Shown here piece after piece: positions 26,123 to 35,857 of a stretch of 64,000 nucleotides of DNA. Under the pieces are notes generated by a model. That model worked only from the letters and a program-made list of their open reading frames with translations, was not told the DNA's origin and did no database searches. The DNA comes from Pararhizobium qamdonense (GTDB lineage Bacteria > Pseudomonadota > Alphaproteobacteria > Rhizobiales > Rhizobiaceae). The translations under genes were made by a program, and so were the position numbers. Every line of letters begins with the position of its first letter. Position 1 is the first letter of the stretch. Location: positions 2,048,001 to 2,112,000 of the forward strand of contig NZ_CP119566.1 in the NCBI RefSeq assembly GCF_029277445.1. Reading direction: 5' to 3'.

Positions 26123-27073
26123 TCAGATGGCCGGCGATACCGGCGCGATACTGGCTGTCTTGTTCACCCGGCGCTCGCGCCAGATGATGTAGAGGCCCGA
26201 GCTGATGATGATGGCGATGCCAAGCCATTTCAGCGCATCCGGCAGATGGCCGAACACCAGCCAGCCGAAGATCGTCGCCGAAACGATTTCCAGATATTGC
26301 AGTGGCGCCAGCACCGAGGCGGGTGCCGCACGATAGGCATAGACGCCGAGAACGCCGGAAATCGTGGCGGTGACGCCGACGCCGATCAAGTACAGACCGG
26401 CGGTCATATCCGGCACGACCGGATCGAAAATCTCCGACCCCGTGCCATCGCCGAAATACAGCAGGATACCGCAGAACAGCGCGCCCCAGACGCCCGCATG
26501 AAACTGCATCGACCAGGGATCCTCGTTCTGCGCGACCAAACGCGTGACCAGAAGGAACACTGCAAGGCCAAAGGCGGAGACGACGGGCAAAAGCGCGATC
26601 CAGCCGACTTCCTGCATGCTTGGCTGGATGACCAGCAGCGCGCCGGAAAAGCCGACGGCGCAGGCCGTATAGCGCCGCCAGCCGATGGTTTCCTTGAGGA
26701 AAATGCTGCCGAGAATGGTGAGGATGATCGGCTCGACGAAGAAGATTGCGATGGCATCGGCCACTTCCATCGCCTTCAGCGTGGTGATGAAGGACAGCAT
26801 GGTGACGACGAGCAGGCCGCCGCGCAGCATATGCAGCCCGGTCTTTTTCCAGGTCAGATCAAACAGCGTGCCACGGACGAGGACGACCGGCAGAATGAAG
26901 ATCATCTGCAGCACGAAGCGCACGGCGGTGATCTCTGCCGATGGAATGGTGGTGATGGCCAGTTTTGCAAAAATATCGATCAGCGGCGAGATCAGCACCG
27001 CAATCACCATCAGGCCCAGACCGAAGGAAATGTCGTTGCTGCGGATGGCCGGTTTTATGGACATTTCAGTCAT
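26123..27073 (-). CDS. DMT-superfamily transporter (EamA domains)
   Basis: A 316-residue inner-membrane protein with about ten hydrophobic segments in two EamA repeats (about 13-145 and 158-295). The family exports metabolites such as amino acids, or imports nucleotides or sugars; the substrate here is unknown. I chose the ATG at 27073; an ATG at 27064 is equally possible because neither has a strong ribosome site. It lies 13 nt after the lipase gene and 35 nt before the ThDP enzyme gene, so the three probably form one operon. Confidence 0.88.
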   Translation of the reverse strand: MTEMSIKPAIRSNDISFGLGLMVIAVLISPLIDIFAKLAITTIPSAEITAVRFVLQMIFILPVVLVRGTLFDLTWKKTGLHMLRGGLLVVTMLSFITTLKAMEVADAIAIFFVEPIILTILGSIFLKETIGWRRYTACAVGFSGALLVIQPSMQEVGWIALLPVVSAFGLAVFLLVTRLVAQNEDPWSMQFHAGVWGALFCGILLYFGDGTGSEIFDPVVPDMTAGLYLIGVGVTATISGVLGVYAYRAAPASVLAPLQYLEIVSATIFGWLVFGHLPDALKWLGIAIIISSGLYIIWRERRVNKTASIAPVSPAI

Positions 27074-27086
27074 GCCAGGTCTTTGC

Positions 27087-28022
27087 TCACGTCCGCTGCG
27101 TGACTGCGGCACGGCACCATGCGGCAAAATCCTGCATGGCGCGGTCGCGCTCGATTTCGTTCAGGGTTTCGTGGCGCATGCTGGGATGGATCACCGCCGT
27201 CACCTGCTCCAGCCCGGCCTTTTGCATCTGCTGCGCCAGCCACGAGATTTCGCGGCCGCCATTGGTGGCCGGGTCCTGCCCGCCGCCGGTGAGGTGGATC
27301 GGCAGGTTTTTAGGCAGACGGCGAAGCCGCTCCGGCCTGGCACCATCGAAGGTCAGGCGGAACAGGTCGATCCAGAGCGAAACGCTGGCATCGAAACCGC
27401 AAAGCGGGTCGTCGATATATTTTGCGACCTCCACCGGGTCATGCGACAGCCAGTCATAGTCCGTCTTGTGGTTGGGGATCGACTTGGCCCAGGCGCCGAA
27501 GGTGAGCTGCGACAGCAGTCCGCTCGGCACGTCGGAGCCTTTCAGTGCTTTTTCGATGGAAAGCACGATTTGTGCGGCACGCCCGGCCAGGCCCGGATTA
27601 AAATTCGAGTTCCAGACGGCCAGTGCATCGTAAAGGCCGGGATCGGTTTCTGCTGCGTTGAGCGCGATCAGGCCGCCCATGGAATGGCCGAACAGGATGA
27701 CGGGAAGGCCGGCATGGCGGCTGGCCGCCATGCCCCGCATCGCCCTGACGTCGGCAATGACCTTGGCTGCCCCTTGCGACTGGGCATACCGGCCAAGGGG
27801 GGCGTCGGCGGCTTTGGTGAGGCCGTGGCCGCGATGATCATGTGCATAGACGTCGAAGCCGCTATTGGCCATGACTTCGGCGAAGCGGGCGTAACGGGCG
27901 GAATGTTCGGCCAGTCCATGGCAGATGATCAGCACACCCACGGGCTCTCCACCCGCTGGCCAATGGCGCCAGGCGAGGGCAGCTCCGCTTGGGCTTTGCA
28001 ACGTTTCGACCTTGGCGAACAC
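27087..28022 (-). CDS. Alpha/beta hydrolase (monoacylglycerol lipase / lysophospholipase-like)
   Basis: A 311-residue cytoplasmic hydrolase. Features: the oxyanion-hole region IICHGLAEHSARYARFAEV near 33-51, YAHDHRGHG near 58-66, the nucleophile elbow GHSMGG near 112-117, an acid in LTGGGQDPA near 254, and the catalytic His in HPSMRHE near 284. This matches the PldB/monoglyceride lipase group (Hydrolase_4). It probably cleaves a monoacylglycerol or lysophospholipid; not tested. First gene of the leftward three-gene unit. Confidence 0.88.
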   Translation of the reverse strand: MFAKVETLQSPSGAALAWRHWPAGGEPVGVLIICHGLAEHSARYARFAEVMANSGFDVYAHDHRGHGLTKAADAPLGRYAQSQGAAKVIADVRAMRGMAASRHAGLPVILFGHSMGGLIALNAAETDPGLYDALAVWNSNFNPGLAGRAAQIVLSIEKALKGSDVPSGLLSQLTFGAWAKSIPNHKTDYDWLSHDPVEVAKYIDDPLCGFDASVSLWIDLFRLTFDGARPERLRRLPKNLPIHLTGGGQDPATNGGREISWLAQQMQKAGLEQVTAVIHPSMRHETLNEIERDRAMQDFAAWCRAAVTQRT

Positions 28023-28217
28023 CCCTTAGATCCTCCCAGGCGCAGTTCTGGCACTCACCGCTATCAACTTGATTTAACAGCCAAAGGCAACCGGCGCTTG
28101 GTGCTTGTTTGGTATCAGGTCAGAAAAGATTCGCGTCTATGTCGATTCCAGGTTGCAATTTTCCCGTTTTAATCGCTAAATGATCTTGTTTTGTTCCTTT
28201 TTTCGATGGAGATGGGC

Positions 28218-28985
28218 ATGCAGGGGAATGTGAGGGCCATTGTTGTATTGCTATTGTTTTGCCTGCACGTGTTTGCGCTGATCGTGATCTCTGCCTCAGG
28301 GGCGCTGGCGCAGGAGATGGGCGTGCGGGAAACCGGCAGGACCGAGTATATTCTGGCCGTCAGCTGGCAGCCGGGATTTTGCGAGACGCGGCCGGACCGC
28401 AAGGAATGTGCCGGGCAAGACGCCGGGCGATATGACGCGACGAATTTTTCCCTACATGGGCTCTGGCCGGTGAAGAAGAGCTATTGCGGCGTCGCTGACG
28501 ATATCAAGGCGCGCGACCGGACCGGCAATTGGCTGGAACTGCCGCAGCTGGCAATCGTGCAGGAGACGGCAGCCAAGCTGATGGTGGCGATGCCTGGAAC
28601 GCAATCGGGGCTTGAGCGGCACCAATGGCTGCGCAGCGGCACCTGCCATGGCGGCACGGCACAGGATTATTTTGCCACGCAGCTTCGTTTTCTGGATGAA
28701 ATCAATGGCTCGGCGGTGCGCACCCTGTTTGCGGGGCGCATCGGGAAGGATGTGACCGAAGGCGAAGTCAAGCAGGCCTTTGCCGCCAGTTTCGGCAAGG
28801 GTGCCGGCGACCGCGTCCGGATGCGGTGCGAACAGGTACGTGCACGGAGTGTCGTCACAGGGCTGACGATCGGCCTTTCGGGTGACGTTTCGGCTAATGC
28901 CGAACTTTCGGATCTGATCCTTGCGGCCGGCAGTACCGATTTCAAATGCGCGAAAGGGGCGGTCGATCCGGCCGGCATTCAGTGA
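28218..28985 (+). CDS. Ribonuclease T2 family protein with altered active site
   Basis: A 255-residue secreted protein. The ATG at 28218 has GGAG six bases upstream and gives a classic signal peptide (residues 1-32, ending LAQ). The CAS I motif FSLHGLWP (77-84) keeps the first catalytic histidine (His80). The CAS II motif, usually HEWxKHGTC, reads HQWLRSGTC (135-143): Glu is Gln136, Lys is Arg139 and the second catalytic His is Ser140. Cysteines at 55, 64, 90, 143 and toward the C-terminus suggest disulfides. RNase T2 enzymes cut single-stranded RNA in the periplasm; this one may be weak, altered or non-catalytic. Confidence 0.85.
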   Translation: MQGNVRAIVVLLLFCLHVFALIVISASGALAQEMGVRETGRTEYILAVSWQPGFCETRPDRKECAGQDAGRYDATNFSLHGLWPVKKSYCGVADDIKARDRTGNWLELPQLAIVQETAAKLMVAMPGTQSGLERHQWLRSGTCHGGTAQDYFATQLRFLDEINGSAVRTLFAGRIGKDVTEGEVKQAFAASFGKGAGDRVRMRCEQVRARSVVTGLTIGLSGDVSANAELSDLILAAGSTDFKCAKGAVDPAGIQ

Positions 28986-29078
28986 ATGAAGCGCTCTAAA
29001 ACCGGTTTCTTCATTGCTCCGCCGGGATAATTCGCCTACATAGCGGGCAAAATCCCATTCCGTCGGAGCAGTTTCTCT

Positions 29079-30728
<1,650 letters not shown>

Positions 30729-30800
30729 GCGGGATCAGGCGGTCTGCGCCTGCGTCCGTTGCGGTGCATTCGTGTCATCGTGCTGTGTGAAATTGTCGAA

Positions 30801-30824
30801 GGCGGTCCTTTCGGGCCGCCTTTT
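30801..30824 (+). terminator. Rho-independent terminator of ettA
   Basis: Stem GGCGGTCC (30801-30808) and GGGCCGCC (30813-30820), one wobble pair, TTTC loop, then TTTT. It lies 73 nt after the ettA stop. Confidence 0.85.
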
Positions 30825-30881
30825 GGCTGTCCGGACGCCTGTGGTGAAAGCCACATTTCAACTTGCGGAAAACTCGAAAAT

Positions 30882-30903
30882 CACATAAACATATCTTTAT
30901 GTG
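30882..30903. promoter_or_regulatory. 22-nt near-palindrome, probable operator of the ArsR-type regulator
   Basis: Arms CACATAAA (30882-30889) and TTTATGTG (30896-30903) are perfect complements, and the 6-nt centre CATATC is palindromic except for its outer pair. It lies directly before the GAGG ribosome site (30909-30912) of the ArsR-methyltransferase gene, as expected for an autoregulated ArsR operator controlling that gene and metF. Confidence 0.65.
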
Positions 30904-30918
30904 TTGATGAGGTTTATG

Positions 30919-31947
30919 ATGGCGCGAGAACACGGGCTGGGACTGGACGAACTGGTCGATGTGCTGAAGGCAGCGGGCGAGCCGACGCGCATGCGTCTTC
31001 TGGCGCTTCTGGCCGCCGGCGACCTGACCGTCACCGATCTTACCGAAATTCTCGGACAATCGCAGCCCCGGATTTCCCGGCATCTGAAGTTGCTCGCCGA
31101 AGTCGCTCTGATTGATCGTTATCAGGAGGGCGCCTGGGCCTATTTTCGTCTGCGCGGCGAGGGGGCAGGCGTGGCGCTGGTACGCGACCTGCTCTCGGCC
31201 TCCGATAGCGCAGACGCCGTGTTGACCCGCGATGGCGAGCGCCTAGTGGCGCTGAAACAGGCGCGCTCCGAAAAAGCCCAAGCCTATTTCAGCCGCAATG
31301 CGGCCGAATGGGACGAGCTTCGCCGCCTGCATGTCAGCGAAGCCGATGTCGAGGCGGCCTTGAAAAAGGTGATCGGGACGGATCCGGTCGATGGTCTGCT
31401 TGATCTTGGAACCGGAACCGGGCGTATCCTGCAGCTTCTCGAAGGCCTGTACCGCCGCGGTGTCGGCGTCGATGCCAGCCGCGACATGCTGGCGGTTGCC
31501 CGCGCCAATCTCGACCGCGCCGGGATCACCAAGGCGTCGATCCGGCACGGCGATATCTTCAACCTGCCGCTCGACGGCCGGCAGTTCGATCTCGTCACCA
31601 TCCACCAGGTGCTGCACTTCCTGCCGCAGCCGCAGGCGGCGATTGCCGAGGCAGCCCGCATGCTGGTGCCCGGAGGCCGGCTGGCAATCATCGATCTGGC
31701 GCCACATACGCTGGAATATCTGCGGGACGAGCATGCGCATATGCGCCTTGGCTTTTCGCGCCAGACGATGGCCGACTGGCTGGAAAAGGCCGGGCTGAGC
31801 GTCGAGGAGACGGTGGATCTCAGCCCCGGCACCGACCGGGACCGGCTGCTGACGGTGACCATCTGGCTTGCGCGCGACAAGCGGCAGGCCGCGACTATCG
31901 ATACACCCGAGGGCAAGCGCGCTCTCGCCTATGCCGGGAGGACATGA
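30919..31947 (+). CDS. ArsR-family regulator fused to a SAM-dependent methyltransferase domain (SahR-like)
   Basis: A 342-residue two-domain protein. Residues 8-90 form a winged-helix ArsR domain (LTEILGQSQPRISRHLKLLA); residues 115-335 form a class-I methyltransferase fold with SAM motif LLDLGTGTGRI (160-170) and VTIHQVLHF near 223. It is next to metF with 1 nt between the genes. ArsR-methyltransferase proteins of this kind have been proposed to sense S-adenosylhomocysteine and regulate the methionine cycle (SahR); that matches the neighbour. ATG 30919 is preferred over upstream GTG/ATG codons because GAGG lies six bases before it. Confidence 0.85.
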   Translation: MAREHGLGLDELVDVLKAAGEPTRMRLLALLAAGDLTVTDLTEILGQSQPRISRHLKLLAEVALIDRYQEGAWAYFRLRGEGAGVALVRDLLSASDSADAVLTRDGERLVALKQARSEKAQAYFSRNAAEWDELRRLHVSEADVEAALKKVIGTDPVDGLLDLGTGTGRILQLLEGLYRRGVGVDASRDMLAVARANLDRAGITKASIRHGDIFNLPLDGRQFDLVTIHQVLHFLPQPQAAIAEAARMLVPGGRLAIIDLAPHTLEYLRDEHAHMRLGFSRQTMADWLEKAGLSVEETVDLSPGTDRDRLLTVTIWLARDKRQAATIDTPEGKRALAYAGRT

Positions 31948-31948
31948 C

Positions 31949-32875
31949 ATGCCGATACACACCCTTTACCCGGCCGAACGCGGCAATCTGCGCCTGTCCT
32001 TCGAATATTTTCCGCCGAAAAATGACGATATGGAAACCCAGCTGTTCCAGACCGCTGGAGATCTGTCGGCGTTCGATCCGGCTTTCGTGACGATGACCTA
32101 TGGTGCCGGCGGCTCTACCAAGGAGCGCTCGCTCACGGCCGTGCGGCGGATGATCGATGACGAGGGCTTTGCCAATACGGCAGCGCACCTGACCTGCGTT
32201 GGGGCGACGAAGGCGGAGGTCGATGCCGTCGTTGCCGAATTCATCGGCAGCGGCGTGCGGCATTTCGTGGTTCTGCGCGGCGATCCGCAAGGGGGCGTCG
32301 GGGCGCGCTACGAGCCATTTGCGGATGGCTACGAGAATGCTGCGGCCCTGGTGGCGGCCATCCGGGCGAAGGGTGATTTCGAGATTTCCGTGTCCGCCTA
32401 TCCGGAGAAACACCCGGAAAGCCCGGATGTGGCTGCCGATATCGACATGCTGAAGCGCAAGGTCGACAATGGCGCAACGCGTGCGCTCACCCAGTTCTTC
32501 TTTGATAACAATGATTTCGAGCGGTATCTTGAGCGTGTGCGGCGCGCCGGCATCCAGATTCCGGTCGTTCCCGGCATCATGCCGATCAACAATCTGGCTG
32601 GCATCACCAAATTTGCCGGGCTCTGTGGGGCAAAGGTGCCCGAAGCGATCGTCACCCGGCTGGTGCATCTGGATGAGAGCCCGGAGGAACGCTTCAAGGA
32701 AGCCACCCACATCGCTGCCGAGCAGATCGTCGATCTGGCGCGGCGCGGGCTTCGCGATTTCCATCTCTATACGATGAACCGCTCGCCGCTGGTGGCGGCC
32801 GTCTGCGATCTCGTTGGCTTTGAGCGGGTGCCATCGGCTGTGGTCCAGCCGCGCTCGGCCGGTGCTGCCGCCTGA
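31949..32875 (+). CDS. metF: Methylenetetrahydrofolate reductase
   Basis: A 308-residue FAD enzyme that reduces 5,10-methylene-THF to 5-methyl-THF for methionine synthesis. The catalytic Glu19 is in LSFEYFPPK, MTYGAGGSTK lies near 48, HLTCVG near 77, the FAD-contact LRGDPQGG near 106 and TQFFFDNNDF near 180. The ATG at 31949 starts 1 nt after the regulator's stop and uses GGGAGG inside the regulator gene, so the two are co-translated. Likely controlled by that regulator through the upstream palindrome. A strong terminator follows. Confidence 0.95.
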   Translation: MPIHTLYPAERGNLRLSFEYFPPKNDDMETQLFQTAGDLSAFDPAFVTMTYGAGGSTKERSLTAVRRMIDDEGFANTAAHLTCVGATKAEVDAVVAEFIGSGVRHFVVLRGDPQGGVGARYEPFADGYENAAALVAAIRAKGDFEISVSAYPEKHPESPDVAADIDMLKRKVDNGATRALTQFFFDNNDFERYLERVRRAGIQIPVVPGIMPINNLAGITKFAGLCGAKVPEAIVTRLVHLDESPEERFKEATHIAAEQIVDLARRGLRDFHLYTMNRSPLVAAVCDLVGFERVPSAVVQPRSAGAAA

Positions 32876-32917
32876 AGACAGATTACGACAGCGGCGAACC
32901 AGGCAAACCGGACATGG

Positions 32918-32952
32918 AAAAGCCCTTGAGACCGATGGTTTCAAGGGCTTTT
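32918..32952. terminator. Bidirectional-type terminator after metF
   Basis: Perfect 12-nt arms AAAAGCCCTTGA (32918-32929) and TCAAGGGCTTTT (32941-32952) flank an 11-nt loop. The right arm ends in TTTT and the left arm starts with AAAA, so it can work on both strands. It lies 43 nt after the metF stop. Confidence 0.9.
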
Positions 32953-33070
32953 GAGTGTTTCAGTCTCAGGTCCGGGGTCCTCGTCGGAGCGCGTTACCTG
33001 GCTGGATCCTGATGCAATGGATTGCGGTTCTTAAAGTCCTTGATGATCGACCGGACTATTTGCGGATGCT

Positions 33071-33148
33071 TTAGATAAAAAGCATGGTTGCAACGAATAC
33101 GAACGCTGCACTTATCATGAGGACATTCAACGAATGTGTTATTCCCAT
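33071..33148 (-). CDS. Tiny hydrophobic membrane peptide (25 aa)
   Basis: On the minus strand an ATG at 33148 lies exactly seven bases after a full Shine-Dalgarno sequence AAGGAGG (33162-33156). The frame encodes 25 residues: MGITHSLNVLMI followed by SAAFVFVATMLFI, then TAA. The last 17 residues are almost entirely hydrophobic, enough for one transmembrane helix. It is in a 527-nt gap between the metF terminator side and a DMT transporter gene. A perfect 10-nt palindrome TCACGCGTGA (33194-33203) and a 7-nt dyad (33224-33244) lie upstream; nothing else was seen in this gap. No known family was recognised. Confidence 0.6.
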   Translation of the reverse strand: MGITHSLNVLMISAAFVFVATMLFI

Positions 33149-33402
33149 AACCGGCCCTCCTTGCGTTGACAGCCGAAAGATAGGGGGAAAATGTCACGCG
33201 TGAAAGGAAAAGTTATGCTGCGTTGCGGCATCGGAGGTGCCGCAGAGGCTTATTCACAGGGCTAAGCACATGATTGAATGCACTTTTGCCGCCCGCCACA
33301 ATTTTTTCACAATGTCTTTACTTTGGTTAATGTAACGGCGTGAAATGCGCTGTGAGTGGCCAATTGGACACATCCTTTCCCTGCTTGATTCCGCTCTGCC
33401 GG

Positions 33403-34338
33403 TCAGGTCCGGCGGCGGGGCAAAAGGCGGCCATCAAGCACCACGAGGCCTGCCGCAATCAGCAGCATGCCGGCAATATCTGTTGTCTCCAGCGTTTCGC
33501 CAAGGAAAAGGATGCCGAGCAGAATGGCGCTCGGCGGGACGAGCAGGGTGACCAGCGAGGTATTGGTCGCGCCGGCCAGGCCCATGATGCGGAAGAACAG
33601 GATGTAGCCATAGGCGGTCGATACGAGCGCCAAGGCAAGGATCGCGAGCACCGATGTCAGTGGCGGAAAGGCCAGCTGCCAGGGCTGGTCGATCATCAGC
33701 GATAGCGGCAGCATAATCAGCGTCGATGCGGTCAGCTGTCCCGCCGCCGTGACGGGGGCGGCAAGCCCGCGGAAGCGCTTGCCATAGGTTGCCGCAAACC
33801 CATAGCTGATCGCGGCTGCGACCGGAAAGAGCAGCGCCCAGAGCGGAATGTTGCTGTTTGCATGGGTGAGGCCGGGCAGGGCGCTCGGACCGATCAGCAC
33901 CGCCGTGCCGGTCAGGCCCAGCAGGCAGCCGGCGATCTTGGCAAGGCTCAGCTTTTCGTCCTGCGTCAACGCATTGGCAATCAGCACCGTGAAGACTGGC
34001 GTGGTGGCATTGAGGATGGCAGCGAGGCCGGCGCCGATCTGCGTCTGGCCAAGAAAGATGAAGGTGTGCGGGATGGCATTGTTGATCAGGCCCAAAAGCA
34101 GGAACTGCGGCCAGCGGGCCGTCAGCTCGCGGTAGATGTCATAGCGTCCAAAGATATAGATGTGCAGCGCGATGGCCGCCAGCGCCACGCGCAGCAGGAC
34201 CAGCGTGAACGCCGGAACATGCTGGATGGCGATGCGGGCGAAAAAGAACGAACCGCCCCAGATCAGCCCGAGCAGGACCAGCAGCCCCCAGGTGGCCATC
34301 GTCATGCGGCTCTGCAGGCCCGTCGTTGTTGTATCCAT
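33403..34338 (-). CDS. DMT-superfamily transporter (EamA domains)
   Basis: A 311-residue inner-membrane protein with about ten transmembrane segments in two EamA repeats (about 15-145 and 165-300); LLGLIWGGSFFFARIAIQHV near residues 20-39 is the usual first-helix motif. Substrate unknown; relatives export amino acids or other metabolites. It is transcribed away from the CPA2 antiporter gene, with a 115-nt divergent gap. Confidence 0.88.
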   Translation of the reverse strand: MDTTTTGLQSRMTMATWGLLVLLGLIWGGSFFFARIAIQHVPAFTLVLLRVALAAIALHIYIFGRYDIYRELTARWPQFLLLGLINNAIPHTFIFLGQTQIGAGLAAILNATTPVFTVLIANALTQDEKLSLAKIAGCLLGLTGTAVLIGPSALPGLTHANSNIPLWALLFPVAAAISYGFAATYGKRFRGLAAPVTAAGQLTASTLIMLPLSLMIDQPWQLAFPPLTSVLAILALALVSTAYGYILFFRIMGLAGATNTSLVTLLVPPSAILLGILFLGETLETTDIAGMLLIAAGLVVLDGRLLPRRRT

Positions 34339-34453
34339 CTGACTGTCCCCTGCTTCGCTCGAAACATAGCCCGCGTTATAGTTTACTTATCCTACAAGCC
34401 TCTAAGGCGTAAGGTGGGATCTATCCACCCGATTCTTGACCGACGTCACAGAT

Positions 34454-35857
34454 ATGAAGGACGATCTGCTGGAGCCTTTGACGACACAATCCATCGCCGC
34501 CGCACATGACGGCCAGGGGCTTGTCTCCATTGCGATCGTCGTGGCCGTCGCAGCCATTCTCGGACTGGGGTTCCTGCGCCTGCGCCAGCCGCCGCTGGTC
34601 GGTTTCATCCTGGCGGGCGTGGCCCTGGGGCCGACCGGGTTCGGCTTTATCTCCAACAGTGCCAATGTCACGCTTTTGGCCGAAATGGGCGTCGTCGTCC
34701 TCCTGTTCTTCATCGGCATGGAATTGTCGATCAAGGCCTTCGTGCTCAGCCTGCGGCAGGCTTTGCTGGTGGCGGGCGGACAGGTGATCGCGGCAATCGC
34801 TGCCGCAGGGCTGATTGCGCTGATTACGGGCGCGAGCATGGCCGAGGGGCTGATCCTCGGTTTCGTCATCGCAATGTCGTCCACGGTCGTTGCCATGAAA
34901 ATGCTGGAGGATATGGGGGAGTTGCGCAGCGAAACCGGGCGGATCGCCGTCGGCGTGCTGATTGCGCAGGATATCGCCGTGGTGCCGATGCTCATTCTGG
35001 TCTCGAGTCTCGGTGGCGAGGAACTGCATATCGGCATCATCGCGGTCAAAATGGTGATCGCAATTGCCATTCTCGCGGCACTGCTCTGGTGGTTTGGCCG
35101 CCACGGCAAGTTGCGGGTTCCCTATAGCGAGGCGGTCGAGGACAAGGTGGAGATATTGGCGCTCGGCGCGCTCGCCGTCTGCTTCGGGGCCGCCGCGATT
35201 TCGGGCCTTGCCGGCATGTCGCCGGCCTATGGGGCGTTTCTGTCGGGCATCGTCATCGGCAATTCGACGCTGCGCAGCCGCGTCATTCCTGTGATCGAGC
35301 CGATCCAGAGCGTGTTGCTGGTGGTGTTCTTCCTGTCGATCGGCCTGTTGATCGACCTCACTTTCATCGGTGAGAATTTCTGGCCGGTGCTGAGTGCTGC
35401 GCTGATCGTGATTGCGGCAAAGACGCTTTTGAACATCTTCCTGTTGCGCAAGACCGGCTCATCGCCGCAGATTGCGCTCGTGGCGGGCCTGTCGATGGCG
35501 CAGATCGGCGAGTTCTCGTTCGTGCTGGCCGCCGCCGGCCTGGGGGCCGGTGTCCTGCAGTTCGATACTTACAAGGTGGCGATCGCCGTGACTGCGGTTT
35601 CCCTGCTCGTCTCGCCGCTCTGGGTCAGCATGATGCACCGGCTGGAAAACATCGCGTCCGAACATCTGCTCACCTACCGCAAGGCCTTTGCCGTCGCCTA
35701 TGCGCGCGAGCTGAACGAAGTGTCGAAACGGGGAGCGGCGCTTGCGGGCGCCCGTTGGTCGTTGAAGCTGCGCTACCGTGCCTTGCGACTTGCCCGCCAC
35801 CACCGGCGGCGGGCAAGAGCGCCGAAAAAGCGTGAAGCGGATATTACAGAGCGTTGA
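34454..35857 (+). CDS. CPA2-family cation/proton antiporter (KefB-like, no RCK domain)
   Basis: A 467-residue inner-membrane transporter. The first ~400 residues form the Na+/H+ exchanger domain with about twelve segments; the ion-site helix pair includes IAVGVLIAQDIAVVPMLILV near 177-196. E. coli KefB/KefC carry a C-terminal TrkA-N (RCK) domain; here the tail is only about 60 residues, highly basic (RHHRRRARAPKKRE), so glutathione/NAD gating is not expected. The ATG at 34454 is preferred over an upstream TTG. Its 3' end overlaps the convergent lytic transglycosylase gene by 14 nt. Confidence 0.88.
   Translation: MKDDLLEPLTTQSIAAAHDGQGLVSIAIVVAVAAILGLGFLRLRQPPLVGFILAGVALGPTGFGFISNSANVTLLAEMGVVVLLFFIGMELSIKAFVLSLRQALLVAGGQVIAAIAAAGLIALITGASMAEGLILGFVIAMSSTVVAMKMLEDMGELRSETGRIAVGVLIAQDIAVVPMLILVSSLGGEELHIGIIAVKMVIAIAILAALLWWFGRHGKLRVPYSEAVEDKVEILALGALAVCFGAAAISGLAGMSPAYGAFLSGIVIGNSTLRSRVIPVIEPIQSVLLVVFFLSIGLLIDLTFIGENFWPVLSAALIVIAAKTLLNIFLLRKTGSSPQIALVAGLSMAQIGEFSFVLAAAGLGAGVLQFDTYKVAIAVTAVSLLVSPLWVSMMHRLENIASEHLLTYRKAFAVAYARELNEVSKRGAALAGARWSLKLRYRALRLARHHRRRARAPKKREADITER

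Noticed and set aside
32994..33197. 67-codon minus-strand frame in the metF-DMT gap
   Set aside because: No ribosome site at its start; it overlaps in another frame the 25-codon frame that has a perfect AAGGAGG.
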